Source: SHZL01 sp963815185
GTDB taxonomy: Bacteria > Pseudomonadota > Gammaproteobacteria > Xanthomonadales > SZUA-36
Assembly: GCA_963815185.1 (NCBI GenBank)
Contig: CAWFGC010000003.1
Coordinates: 1 to 64,000 of the forward strand
Direction: 5' to 3'
DNA length: 64,000 nucleotides
In this document: positions 7,963-17,240 of the stretch, one piece after another
Layout: each line of letters begins with the position of its first letter
Position numbering within the stretch: position 1 is the stretch's first letter
Program-made: the position numbers and the translations under genes
The notes under the pieces: generated by a model
Database searches by the model: none
What the model was told of the DNA's origin: nothing
Seen by the model: only the letters and a program-made list of their open reading frames with translations

Positions 7963-8052
7963 TTGATGACCAGACCGCGTGCGCCAGAACCAGGCCCGAG
8001 CGCCTGCAAAGACAGGTTTGCGCCCGCGCCTGAACCATCAGGACTCCCTTGA

Positions 8053-9183
8053 TTGCGCACACCTTCATCGCCGCTGGCTCATTATCGGGCATTGATCGGC
8101 TCTGGCCAGGTAATCCCTGACCCATGCCAGTTGAGCGCCATTGGCGCTCTGGATGAGTTGTGGCGTCAGCTACAAAGCAACAGCGGGCCTTCACTGTGGC
8201 GGCGTCTCAGACGGGCTCAGCCGGAGCGGGTCAGGGGCCTGTATATCTGGGGCAGCGTAGGGCGTGGTAAAACCTGGTTGATGGACCTGTTTTACGACCA
8301 CTTGCCCGGAACTGAAAAACAGCGCATTCACTTTCACCGCTTCATGCAAAGGATCCACACCAGCCTGGGCCAGCTAAAGGATGTGCAGAACCCCCTGGTC
8401 CAGGTAGCCCACGAATGGGCGCGCAACTGCCGCGTACTCTGCCTGGACGAATTCTTCGTCACTGACATCGCCGATGCCATGCTTCTTGCCGGCCTGCTGG
8501 AGAACCTTTTTGCCCAGGGTGTCACCCTGGTCACGACATCCAATGTGGCGCCGGGCGATCTTTACCGGGACGGATTACAACGGGCGAAATTCCTCCCTGC
8601 CATCGCGCTGTTGCAACGCCAAACCCGTGTGTTGCACCTTAAGGGTGATATGGATTTCCGTTTGCGCATTCTCGAACAATCCGAGATTTATCATTGGCCG
8701 CTGGATCAACAGGCACAGGAGAACATGAGCGACAGTTTCCAGCGTATGGCGGCTGGCTGTGAACTTGAAACCAGCATGATGATCAATGACCGGCCTTTCC
8801 AGGCCCTTCGCCGTGGCGACGGCATCATCTGGTTCGAATTCAGGGAATTATGCGAAAAGCCCAGAGGCAGCAGCGATTTCATTGAAATCGCTCGTGCTTT
8901 CAATACCGTGATGTTATCGAATATGCCGCAGTTGCACGAAGAAGATTCGAATGCGGCGCGACGGTTCATTATCCTGGTGGACGAATTTTATGACCGTGGC
9001 GTAAAACTGTTGCTTTCAGCGCAAACGCCGCTGGAGTCACTGTACACCGGCAAACGCCTGGAATTCGAGTTTGCACGTACCACCAGCCGCTTAACGGAAA
9101 TGCAAACCCATCATTATCTCGCCCGGCCCCATCTTCCTGAGCCAGTAAGAGCCTCGACCTATCGAGGCTCCCCAAAAAAGTGA
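8053..9183 (+). CDS. zapE: cell division ATPase ZapE (AFG1-like)
   Basis: A 376-residue AFG1/ZapE ATPase. Walker A is GSVGRGKTWLMD near residue 66, Walker B is CRVLCLDEFFVTD, followed by the sensor stretch TTSN. ZapE associates with the division ring and destabilises FtsZ polymers under stress or low oxygen. A TTG start at 8053 is the only choice giving the normal N-terminus (SPLAHYRALI). A strong hairpin terminator begins at the stop codon. Confidence 0.92.
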   Translation: MRTPSSPLAHYRALIGSGQVIPDPCQLSAIGALDELWRQLQSNSGPSLWRRLRRAQPERVRGLYIWGSVGRGKTWLMDLFYDHLPGTEKQRIHFHRFMQRIHTSLGQLKDVQNPLVQVAHEWARNCRVLCLDEFFVTDIADAMLLAGLLENLFAQGVTLVTTSNVAPGDLYRDGLQRAKFLPAIALLQRQTRVLHLKGDMDFRLRILEQSEIYHWPLDQQAQENMSDSFQRMAAGCELETSMMINDRPFQALRRGDGIIWFEFRELCEKPRGSSDFIEIARAFNTVMLSNMPQLHEEDSNAARRFIILVDEFYDRGVKLLLSAQTPLESLYTGKRLEFEFARTTSRLTEMQTHHYLARPHLPEPVRASTYRGSPKK

Positions 9184-9213
9184 AAGGGCCGGTAAGGGGT
9201 AAACCGGCCCTTT
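9183..9213 (+). terminator. intrinsic terminator after zapE
   Basis: An 11-bp perfect stem, AAAGGGCCGGT/ACCGGCCCTTT, with a 9-nt loop begins at the last base of the zapE stop. A- and T-runs at its flanks would let it work in both directions. The following 200 bases up to bioC contain only an imperfect duplicated motif (AAGGGGAAC followed by CCGGTCT, near 9228 and 9265). Confidence 0.8.
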
Positions 9214-9414
9214 CGTGAGACCTAGTGCAAGGGGAACACCGGTCTCGGATCGGAAGCGTCGTAAGGGGGAACGGCACTCCCGGTCTGATCAAATCGTTAA
9301 CTATCGAAACGCTCTTGAATTGCCCAGGTAACATGATATCTCACCGCGGAAGATTTGGCAAAGCCCCGATGTTCTACCGTCCTGTTAACGAATTTCCGGC
9401 AAAACCGGGCCTGT

Positions 9415-10296
9415 TTACCGCTGCGGCAAGGAGCTGCGCAGGAAATCCACCGAGAACGCTGCCACATCCCCCTCCGGGGTCTTGATCGGCTGCCCTTCTT
9501 CCGGGGCAAATGCGGCGCCATAAACAATCTCCCAGGTGACTGGATAGCGCCCATTGCGGCGGAACTCCCGGTATGCTTCAGCAAGGGTGTGAGCAGGTCG
9601 TGTATGGCTGGTCCAATCACCGAAATGCGTACTGGCCCCAGTCGCTTCCAGTTCGGTCACAAGGGCGTCGAATTGCCGGTACTCGAGCGTGATGTGTTCA
9701 CTGTCCATCACAGGCTCGGAAAAGCCTGCCGCCAGTAATGCATCGCCAACGTCGTGCAAATCGGGAAAGTCCCGTGCCTGGGCCGATGCCTGGCCGTACG
9801 CTGCGGCCTGTTTGAATTCCTTCAAGGAGTCCAGACCAAGAGTGGTGAACAGCAGCAAACCACCGGGACGCAGAACGCGGCGGAATTCTTCGCACAGTGC
9901 GCCAAAATCCAGGCTCCATTGCAGCGCCAGATTTGAGAACAGCAGATCTGTTGAACGGTCGGAAAAGGGCAAAGCGGACAAATCGCCGCAGACAGCCAGT
10001 AGCGGGTAATGTGTGCTTGATTGCCCCTGCAAAGCCCGGCTCATACCCACAGAAGCATCAAGTCCAATAACCTCCGCGTTGTGAAAACGGCGTTTCAAAG
10101 CCGCACAGCAATGCCCGGTTCCGCTACCGAGATCAATGATGCGCTGGGGAACCTCAGATTGGAATTCCAGCCGCTCAATCAATCGCAAACCCACTTCCCG
10201 TTCCAGCACCGCATGTTCATCGTACCGCGCGGCCTCACGATCAAATGCAGTGCACACCGATTTGAAATCCGGCAAACCTGAATTCAGTTTCGACAC
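9415..10296 (-). CDS. bioC: malonyl-ACP O-methyltransferase BioC
   Basis: A 293-residue SAM-dependent methyltransferase. SAM motif I is IIDLGSGTGHC near residue 52, followed by VIGLDAS and DLLFSNLALQW. The opening with FDREAARYDEHAVLEREVG is diagnostic of BioC. BioC methylates malonyl-ACP to start pimeloyl synthesis for biotin. The start codon is GTG. No other bio genes are nearby. It is divergent from comF with an 87-bp shared promoter region. Confidence 0.9.
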   Translation of the reverse strand: MSKLNSGLPDFKSVCTAFDREAARYDEHAVLEREVGLRLIERLEFQSEVPQRIIDLGSGTGHCCAALKRRFHNAEVIGLDASVGMSRALQGQSSTHYPLLAVCGDLSALPFSDRSTDLLFSNLALQWSLDFGALCEEFRRVLRPGGLLLFTTLGLDSLKEFKQAAAYGQASAQARDFPDLHDVGDALLAAGFSEPVMDSEHITLEYRQFDALVTELEATGASTHFGDWTSHTRPAHTLAEAYREFRRNGRYPVTWEIVYGAAFAPEEGQPIKTPEGDVAAFSVDFLRSSLPQR

Positions 10297-10383
10297 GAGT
10301 TCATCTTACAGTTGTTCACTTACACCACTCTGAGCCTTTTTCTCTCGGCAGGCAGATTAAAACACAGATACGCTGAGTGGCCC

Positions 10384-11124
10384 ATGATTTCGAGGCTTGA
10401 AATGGACTTTCCGGCAAGGCTGCAGGAACGGCTGTCTCGCTCGCTGGACTTTCTATTACCGGCGCACTGCATCCTGTGCGGGCTCTACATCGGCTCAGGC
10501 AGGCTGTGCTCCCCTTGCCGTGAAGAGTTGCCACGGCCGGATCGATGCTGCCGGCGATGTGCGCTCCCTGGCTTATATTCGGACGTGATGTTGTGTGGCG
10601 CCTGCCTGCGCCAACCTCCTGCCTGGAACGAAGGCTTGGCGGCCCTGGTCTACGAGTACCCGGTTGATCAATTGGTGCAGCAATTCAAATTCCGGCGTCA
10701 CCTGGCCTGCGGTCAGTTGCTCGCTGACGAGATGATTCGCCGTCTCAGGCAGTCGCGCTCAGCGCTGCCCGATGTCCTGATCCCGGTGCCCCTGCACTTT
10801 ACCCGCAGGTTTTGGCGAGGCTTCAACCAGGCCGAATTCCTGGCGCGGCAACTGGGCTCACGGCTACAAGTCCCGGTGCTGGTCCATCGGCTGCGACGGA
10901 CGAAAAGCACTTCGGCTCAATCCGGGCTGGATCGCAAGCAACGCCGAAAGAATATTCGTGGCGCCTTTTGTTGCCGTCCACTGGACTGCGCCAATGTTGC
11001 GCTGGTGGACGATGTATTGACCACGGGCACCACGCTTACCGCATGTGTCCAGGCGGTCAAGAAGGCCGGAGCATCACATGTAGCGGTGTGGGTGGCTGCG
11101 CGCGTGCCTGGCGTCCTTGCATAA
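10384..11124 (+). CDS. comF: ComF-family phosphoribosyltransferase-like protein
   Basis: A 246-residue ComF/GntX-type protein. Four N-terminal cysteine pairs (CILC, CSPC, CCRRC, CGAC) form a zinc ribbon. A type I phosphoribosyltransferase domain follows, with the signature VALVDDVLTTGTTL near residue 200. These proteins support DNA uptake or nutrient use of DNA. In many gammaproteobacteria, comF sits divergent from bioC, as here. ATG at 10384 or 10402 is possible. Confidence 0.88.
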   Translation: MISRLEMDFPARLQERLSRSLDFLLPAHCILCGLYIGSGRLCSPCREELPRPDRCCRRCALPGLYSDVMLCGACLRQPPAWNEGLAALVYEYPVDQLVQQFKFRRHLACGQLLADEMIRRLRQSRSALPDVLIPVPLHFTRRFWRGFNQAEFLARQLGSRLQVPVLVHRLRRTKSTSAQSGLDRKQRRKNIRGAFCCRPLDCANVALVDDVLTTGTTLTACVQAVKKAGASHVAVWVAARVPGVLA

Positions 11125-11144
11125 GACGCGCGCACGAAGACCCA

Positions 11145-12008
11145 TCACAGGCTGGCAAGTACAAAATGTCCGGCGAGGCCAAGGAAAACGGCCAGACCCA
11201 CCCAATTGTTGTTCAGAAAGGCCCTGAAACAGGGCCCACGCTCACGCCGCCGGGTGATCCATTGTTGCCAGGCGAACAGCGCCATGACGACGGCCACGCT
11301 AACGAACCATGGCCAATTGAGGTTCTGCTGCCAGCCGATGAGCAACAACAACAAGAGCATGATGAGCATCAGGATTCTGACCGCAAACAGGTCATATTGG
11401 CCGAACAGGATTGCGGTGGATTTCACACCGATGAGCAGATCGTCGTCGCGGTCAACCATCGCATAGAGCGTGTCGTAGATAATGGCCCAGACAATATTCA
11501 CGGCAAGTAAAACCCACGCGATGGCGGGAATTCTTCCAGTCTGTGCCGCAAACGCCATCGGTATGCCCCAACCAAAGGCAATGCCGAGCACCACCTGTGG
11601 CAGGTGCGTAAAACGTTTGAAAAAGGGGTAGCTGGACGCCAGCAAAGCACCCGCAAATGCCAGCATGATGGTCAGGCGATTGGTCATCAGCACCAGGACC
11701 AGGGCCGAGATCATCAACAGAGCAAAGACAGTCAGCGCCTGCCTGAGATCGAGTTCACCACAAGCCAGTGGCCGCTTGCGCGTGCGTTCGACATGCGGGT
11801 CATAGTTGCGATCGGCAATATCATTCATGACACAGCCCGCGGCACGCATGACGACAACGCCGGCCGTGAAGATCAGCACATTTTTCACTGATGGCCGGCC
11901 GCCGCCTGCGATCAACAGGGACCACCAGGTTGGCCACAGCAGGAGCAGAATGCCGATAGGCCGGTCAAAGCGCATCAGCCGCCAATAGGCATTCCAGTTC
12001 AAATTCAT
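11145..12008 (-). CDS. ubiA: 4-hydroxybenzoate polyprenyltransferase UbiA
   Basis: A 287-residue integral membrane prenyltransferase with about eight membrane helices. The two aspartate motifs are present: NDIADRNYD (first, with DPHVERTRKRPLA) and YDTLYAMVDRDDD (second). It attaches the polyprenyl tail to 4-hydroxybenzoate in ubiquinone synthesis. The start at 12008 gives the normal N-terminus NAYWRLMRFDRPIG. It converges on comF. Confidence 0.93.
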   Translation of the reverse strand: MNLNWNAYWRLMRFDRPIGILLLLWPTWWSLLIAGGGRPSVKNVLIFTAGVVVMRAAGCVMNDIADRNYDPHVERTRKRPLACGELDLRQALTVFALLMISALVLVLMTNRLTIMLAFAGALLASSYPFFKRFTHLPQVVLGIAFGWGIPMAFAAQTGRIPAIAWVLLAVNIVWAIIYDTLYAMVDRDDDLLIGVKSTAILFGQYDLFAVRILMLIMLLLLLLIGWQQNLNWPWFVSVAVVMALFAWQQWITRRRERGPCFRAFLNNNWVGLAVFLGLAGHFVLASL

Positions 12009-12142
12009 CGTGTTCCCCGCCTCCTGGAGCCTGCTATTCTGATCATTGGGCTGAGGAGTGCAAGCCCTGCTTTCATTACAATCGCGATACAATACGCGCG
12101 GGCTCAATTCGGCTCTGACAGAGTCTCGCAGACGGGATCACC

Positions 12143-12943
12143 ATGGAACTGATCGATATTGGCTGCAACCTGACCCATGATTCCTTCGATGCCGACCGTA
12201 CCGAAGTACTGGAACGGGCTCAGGATGCGGGGGTCGTGCAGATAATCGTCACCGGAGCCAGTGAGCAAGGCAGCATCGCAGCGCTTGAACTGGCCCACAG
12301 GTATCCCGGCAAATTGTTTGCAACCGCCGGTGTGCACCCCCATCACGCGGTAGATTTCACGGTTGATGCCGAAAGCGTCATAAGGGAACTGACCGGCCGT
12401 CCCGGCGTTGTTGCAGCAGGCGAAACCGGTCTGGACTACTACCGTGATTTTTCCCCACGCGCCACGCAGCGCAAGGTATTTGAACGCCAATTGCATATTG
12501 GTATCAATGCCGGCTTACCCTTGTTTTTGCATCAGCGTGATGCCCATGAGGATTTCATGACCATCCTGCGCGAGGTGCGTGACCAGGTGGAAAATCTCGT
12601 GGTCCATTGCTTTACCGGGACCCAGGCGGAACTGCATGAATACCTTGAGCTGGATTGTTTTGTTGGCATCACCGGATGGATTTGCGATGAACGGCGGGGC
12701 ACCCAGATGCAAGCCTTCATGCAAGACATTCCATCGCAGCGCTTGATGGTCGAGACCGATGCACCGTATCTGAAGCCGCGCAATCTCCGGCCCCTGGTGA
12801 AAACCCGCCGTAACGAACCGCGCTGGCTGCCGTGGGTGGTCGACACGCTGGCGGCGTGCCGCGATGAAGGCGTGGAGCAACTGGCGACACAAACCACCGC
12901 CAATGCCAGGTCATTTTTCCGCATCCCGGCTGTGCAGGGATAG
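12143..12943 (+). CDS. tatD: TatD-family metal-dependent DNase
   Basis: A 266-residue TIM-barrel hydrolase. The opening MELIDIGCNLTHDSF, GVHPHHA, VAAGETGLDYYRDFS, HQRDAHEDF, VVHCFTGT and ETDAPYLKPR supply the family's metal ligands. TatD has 3'-5' exonuclease activity and acts in DNA repair and degradation. It is followed by a strong hairpin terminator. Confidence 0.93.
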   Translation: MELIDIGCNLTHDSFDADRTEVLERAQDAGVVQIIVTGASEQGSIAALELAHRYPGKLFATAGVHPHHAVDFTVDAESVIRELTGRPGVVAAGETGLDYYRDFSPRATQRKVFERQLHIGINAGLPLFLHQRDAHEDFMTILREVRDQVENLVVHCFTGTQAELHEYLELDCFVGITGWICDERRGTQMQAFMQDIPSQRLMVETDAPYLKPRNLRPLVKTRRNEPRWLPWVVDTLAACRDEGVEQLATQTTANARSFFRIPAVQG

Positions 12944-12956
12944 AAAGCACAAAGAG

Positions 12957-12980
12957 AAAAGGAGCCAAACGGCTCCTTTT
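12957..12980. terminator. bidirectional terminator between tatD and the desaturase
   Basis: Perfect stem AAAAGGAGCC/GGCTCCTTTT with loop AAAC. The A- and T-rich stem base lets it serve both converging genes. Confidence 0.82.
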
Positions 12981-13006
12981 CCTCGATCAGAGCTTTGTTG
13001 AGCGGC

Positions 13007-14162
13007 TTACAGGCTGAGCTGCGCCACCAGCAGCGCTACACGCTTTTGCTGCATTTTCAGGCTCCGCTCCAGGTCCCGGTAGCGGGCGGCCAGCGAGGCG
13101 GTTTCTGTTTCGAAACGCTCAGCCAGCTTTTGTTTGCCTGACTGCATACGCTCCATCTGTAGTTGCTGCCACTGCCTGACGGTATCGGCAAACTGCGCGT
13201 ACTCCTGCTCCACTAGCTCCTTCCAGCTTGAACTGTCGCTGGCTGCGGTCGAGCTTGTTGCGGGCGGTCTTGAACTCCATGTTCAGGCGCGCACGCAAAA
13301 CTTTGAACTGGGGCGCACGTTTGCGGTTCTTTACCAAACCAAACAGGGCACAGGCGGAAATAAACCACTTGTTGATGTCCAGATGCCACCAGCGGATGCC
13401 GTTACGGTAGTCGCTCTGAAACAGGTGATGGTAATTGTGATAACCCTCGCCGTAAGTAATCAGTGCGAGGATATGGTTGTCCCGTGCCGAATTCTCATCC
13501 GTGTACGGCTGTGTGCCCCACATATGGGCCAGTGAATTGATGAAGAATGTGGTGTGGTGGCTAACCACCAGGCGCAATACACCGGCCAGCAGAAACACGC
13601 CGATGATGTCACCCGTCAGCCAGCCCAGAATGAGCGGCACACCCAAATTGGTGGCCCAGACCAGCGTCCAGTACCAGCGGTGTTGCCAGGCCGCGACAGG
13701 GTCCTTTTGCAAATCCGGCACCAGATTGTAATCGACGACACCGCTTTTATAGTCTCGTAGCATCCAGCCGATGTGGGCGAACCAGAATCCACGGCCAATT
13801 GAATAGGGGTCCTTGTCGTTGTTATCCACATCACGGTGATGCACGCGATGGCGGGCACACCAGATAATAATGCTGTTTTGCACCGACATACCGCCAAAAA
13901 TGGCCAGGAACCACTTCAGCGCCGGATGGGCCTCATAGGTCCGATGAGACCAAAGCCGGTGATAGCCGCTGCCGATGCCAATGCCATTGAGCAGGAGAAG
14001 GGTGAAAAAGAAAATCCAGGCCCACACGCTATAGCCATGGACGATCCCGTACCACGGCACCAGGGTCACTGCCGCCAGGAAGGTCAGGGCGAAAACCGAT
14101 GTGACGGTCCAATTGATCGGAGCCCGTTGCTCGATGTCCTTTACGCTGACTTGTTCAGTCAT
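13007..14162 (-). CDS. acyl-CoA/fatty-acid desaturase, frameshifted near its C-terminus
   Basis: A membrane di-iron desaturase with three histidine boxes: HRLWSH (residues 68-73), HRVHH (105-109) and HNYHH (242-246). As given, the frame ends at 13119 with an unlike tail (347 residues). The proper family C-terminus, a coiled-coil-like SWKELVEQEYAQF followed by about 60 helical residues, lies in another frame ending at 13007. Dropping one C in the run at 13247-13248 joins the frames. The enzyme introduces a double bond (delta-9 type) into acyl chains. It is probably functional in the organism. Confidence 0.85.
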
Positions 14163-14300
14163 TCATGTATTCCTGTGAATAGATAGAGAGGAATGGTGCC
14201 ACCGCGTGGTCTTGCGACCAAATAAAGCAAGGTTAATACCCTAAACTGTACTCCAAAATGGGTCCCAACTGTAAAAAAACAAAGCTCCGGGGCAAAAAAA

Positions 14301-15074
14301 TCAGGTCCGCAAGCCAGTCCCACGATGCAACAACCGCATGCACAAGGCAAACAACAGCACCCCGGAAGCACCGATCACACCATAGGTTTTTGACAGACTG
14401 ACGTCGGAAACGCCCAGAATACCGTAGCGAAAACCATTGACCATATACAGGATGGGATTGAATATCGACACCCGTTGCCAGAATTCCGGCAACAGGGAAA
14501 TCGAATAAAAGACACCACCCAGGTAAGTGAGTGGCGCCAGGACAAACGTGGGGATGATCGCGATGTCATCGAATTTGCGGGCAAATATCGCGTTGACCAT
14601 GCCGGCAAGGGAAAATACGACCGCGGTCAACAGAAGCACCGATACAGAAACCAAAACGTGCGATACGTGCAAATGCGTAAAGAACAGCGAAACCATCAGC
14701 ACGACAATGCCTACCAGTAATCCTCGCGACATGGCGCCGGTAACATAGCCCGCGAGAATGACCCAGTTGGGCAGGGGCGAGATCAGCAACTCCTCGATGT
14801 GTTTGCCGAATTTCGCGCCAAAAAAAGAAGAAACCATGTTGCCGTATGAATTGGTAATGACCGACATGACCACGAGACCAGGCACAAGGTATTGCATGTA
14901 GGTAAAGCCACTCATCTGGCCGATGCGCTTGCCAATCAACTCGCCAAATATGATGAAATACAGCGACATGGTAATGGCAGGCGGTACGATGGTCTGAGCC
15001 CAGATGCGCAGAATCCGGGTGAGTTCCTTGCGCACGATGGTCTTGTAACCAATCCAGTTGATTCCTGCATTCAT
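14301..15074 (-). CDS. ABC-2 type transporter permease (YadH-like)
   Basis: A 257-residue ABC-2 permease with six membrane segments and the conserved IFNPILYMVNGFRYGILG block near residue 205. Its start overlaps the stop of the ATP-binding gene by four bases, so the two form one exporter. YadGH-type exporters have no firmly known substrate. Confidence 0.87.
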   Translation of the reverse strand: MNAGINWIGYKTIVRKELTRILRIWAQTIVPPAITMSLYFIIFGELIGKRIGQMSGFTYMQYLVPGLVVMSVITNSYGNMVSSFFGAKFGKHIEELLISPLPNWVILAGYVTGAMSRGLLVGIVVLMVSLFFTHLHVSHVLVSVSVLLLTAVVFSLAGMVNAIFARKFDDIAIIPTFVLAPLTYLGGVFYSISLLPEFWQRVSIFNPILYMVNGFRYGILGVSDVSLSKTYGVIGASGVLLFALCMRLLHRGTGLRT

Positions 15075-16048
15075 CCCGGCGCCACCGCCTGGCCGGAACC
15101 GGACTCCCGGCGATTGCCGGGATTCTTCTGCAGCAAGCCCAAAAAGAGCTCCTCCAGCCGATTGGCTTTATTACGCATGCTCAGGACCTGGATATCCCGT
15201 TTTGCCAGTTCCGCGAAAAGCAAATTCAGCGACTTGTTCTTCGGCAGCGAAGCAACCAGGGTTTTACTGTCGCGCAGCGTGATTTCCATGCCCTCAACCT
15301 GTGGGCACTGGCTGACCGGTTCGCGCAAATCCAGGATGAATGTCTCGACATCCAGTGTCGCCAGCAAACTCCTCATATCGGTATTTTCAATGATGACACC
15401 GTGGTCGATAATGGCAATGTTGCGGCACAATTGTTCCGCTTCCTCGAGATAATGCGTGGTCAGAATGACAGTCGTGCCGTCATCGTTGATCTGTTTGATG
15501 AAATTCCACATCGAGCGGCGAATTTCGATATCGACTCCGGCTGTCGGCTCGTCCAGGATCAATAAGCGCGGCTCATTGACCATCGCGCGCGCAATCATCA
15601 AACGCCGTTTCATGCCACCGGAAAGCGCTTTGGACATGGTGAAGGCCTTGTCCCATAACTGTAGCTGCCGCAGGTATTTTTCCGCCCGGGCCTTGGCGAT
15701 GCTCCGGGGAATTCCATAATAGCCAGCCTGGTTGGACACAATCTCGAAGGGTTTTTCGAAATGGTTGAAATTCAGTTCCTGCGGCACGAGGCCGATCTCA
15801 GACATGGCCCGCGATCGATCCCTCTGCACGCTGATCCCGAACACGCAGGTCTCGCCTGAAGTTGCAGTCACCAGGGAAGAGACGATTCCGATCAGCGTGG
15901 ACTTGCCGGCCCCGTTGGGGCCGAGCAAGGCAAAAAAATCCCCCTCCTCGACTTGCAAGGAGATTCCTTTCAGCGCTTCTACGCCATTGGCATAGGTCTT
16001 GCACAGGTTTTTTACTTCCAGGGCATGCATTGGAGATGGTGTCGGCAT
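15071..16048 (-). CDS. ABC transporter ATP-binding protein (YadG-like)
   Basis: A 325-residue ATPase. Walker A is GPNGAGKST, the signature LSGGMKRR, Walker B LLILDEPTAGVD and the H-loop TTHYLEEAEQL. ATG at 16048 is preferred to an upstream GTG reading through the repeat at 16116. It is the partner of the overlapping permease. The C-terminal roughly 90 residues are a regulatory extension seen in YadG and NodI-like proteins. Confidence 0.87.
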   Translation of the reverse strand: MPTPSPMHALEVKNLCKTYANGVEALKGISLQVEEGDFFALLGPNGAGKSTLIGIVSSLVTATSGETCVFGISVQRDRSRAMSEIGLVPQELNFNHFEKPFEIVSNQAGYYGIPRSIAKARAEKYLRQLQLWDKAFTMSKALSGGMKRRLMIARAMVNEPRLLILDEPTAGVDIEIRRSMWNFIKQINDDGTTVILTTHYLEEAEQLCRNIAIIDHGVIIENTDMRSLLATLDVETFILDLREPVSQCPQVEGMEITLRDSKTLVASLPKNKSLNLLFAELAKRDIQVLSMRNKANRLEELFLGLLQKNPGNRRESGSGQAVAPG

Positions 16049-16115
16049 TCTTCTTTGATAATCGCTATCGTACCGCAATGTGTTGCTCTTTGGTTCCGGC
16101 CTGTCCACGCAGGCC

Positions 16116-16134
16116 ATGGACACCGGGAGGTATA
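16116..16134 (+). repeat. left copy of a 19-bp direct repeat
   Basis: ATGGACACCGGGAGGTATA, identical and in the same orientation as 23582-23600. The next bases stay similar (RGCCYTA). It lies just outside the LysR gene and upstream of the ABC exporter. Confidence 0.75.
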
Positions 16135-16158
16135 GGCCTTAACGGTGATCGTGAACCA

Positions 16159-17067
16159 TTAGTTGTCAGTTCCGGATTGTGACGTGAAGGTTGCGATATT
16201 CTGCGAAAAGTAGTCGATAAACATACGGACTTTGGTGGAAACATAGCGCGTGTTAGGATAAACGAGCCACACGGGCAAGGCATCGGACTGGTACTCGTCA
16301 AAAATGGAGATCAGCTCACCGCGCTGCAAGTAATCCCTTATATATAACTCCGGCAGTCGCGATATTCCAAGTCCCTTAACGCAGGCGGTTATCAGCGCTG
16401 AGGCGTTATTGCTTCGCCAGTTGCCTTCCAGATCAATATCCACATTCAGATTTTCTACCTTGAAACGCCAGGTGACGCAGGGATCAAACGTCGCCACCAG
16501 GCATTTGTGCGCCTGCAATTCCTCAACTGTCTGCGGTTTGCCGTGCTGCTCGAAATAGCCGGGTGAGGCGCTGACCACGTGCGGCAAGTCAAAGACTTTT
16601 CGCGCCTTCAATGATGAATCCGTTAGTTTTCCATAACGTACCGACAGGTCATAGCCTTCCCCCACAAGATCTACCAGCCGGGATGTGACGTGCACATCTA
16701 TTTTCAATTGCGGATGCAAGGCACTGAAACTGGCGGCCACAAGTGACATGTAACGCTCACCCAGAATGTCTGTGCAGACAATGCGCAGGTGTCCGCGGGG
16801 CACGTCTTCCAGATTGAGCACGGATTGTTCCGCTTCTTCGAGACTGCTGAATAGTCTTTCACATTTCTGGAACAGGGCGTGACCGGCATCGGTCGGGCTG
16901 AGCCGGCGGGTGGTGCGAAACAGGAGTTGCGTACCCAGGTGATTTTCGAGTTGTGAGATTCTCTTGCTGATAAGTGACTTGGACACATTCTGGCGCTTTG
17001 CCGCTGCGGAAAAACTGCCGCTGTCGACGACATAAACAAAATTCTGCAAAAGATCCCAACGGTTCAT
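16159..17067 (-). CDS. LysR-family transcriptional regulator of the catabolic cassette
   Basis: A 302-residue LysR protein. The winged helix-turn-helix at residues 2-60 includes FVYVVDSGSFSAAAKRQNVSKSLISKRISQLE, and a periplasmic-binding-like effector domain follows from residue 90. It is divergent from the TonB-dependent receptor gene with a 173-bp intergenic region carrying a 9-bp inverted repeat. It therefore most likely controls the cassette in response to a substrate or intermediate. ATG at 17067 gives the canonical start. Confidence 0.86.
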   Translation of the reverse strand: MNRWDLLQNFVYVVDSGSFSAAAKRQNVSKSLISKRISQLENHLGTQLLFRTTRRLSPTDAGHALFQKCERLFSSLEEAEQSVLNLEDVPRGHLRIVCTDILGERYMSLVAASFSALHPQLKIDVHVTSRLVDLVGEGYDLSVRYGKLTDSSLKARKVFDLPHVVSASPGYFEQHGKPQTVEELQAHKCLVATFDPCVTWRFKVENLNVDIDLEGNWRSNNASALITACVKGLGISRLPELYIRDYLQRGELISIFDEYQSDALPVWLVYPNTRYVSTKVRMFIDYFSQNIATFTSQSGTDN

Positions 17068-17087
17068 TGGTGAATAAGAGTAAACAA

Positions 17088-17128
17088 TTTTGTGAAACAA
17101 ATAATAATTTTATTATAAATTCACAAAA
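17088..17128. promoter_or_regulatory. inverted repeat in the LysR/receptor intergenic region
   Basis: TTTTGTGAA (17088-17096) and TTCACAAAA (17120-17128) form a perfect 9-bp dyad around a 23-bp AT-rich spacer. It begins 21 bp upstream of the LysR start. It is the best candidate operator for divergent control. It is wider than the usual T-N11-A LysR box, so it may be two half-sites. Confidence 0.4.
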
Positions 17129-17240
17129 GTATACTCGCTAAACGCCGAAACGTGATCAAAAAAACATCCGGCGCCAGGGCGCTCCCGTGCAGGAGTGGCC
17201 ATGTGCAAAATATTGCGACGACGACTTGCGAGGGTTTGAA

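Noticed and set aside
9226..9290. Imperfect duplicated motif after zapE
   Set aside because: Two partial copies of AAGGGGAAC and CCGGTCT with unequal spacing. Too weak to call a functional repeat.
14159..14371. 70-codon minus-strand frame between desaturase and permease
   Set aside because: Cys-rich reading of intergenic DNA overlapping the permease end. No start signal.
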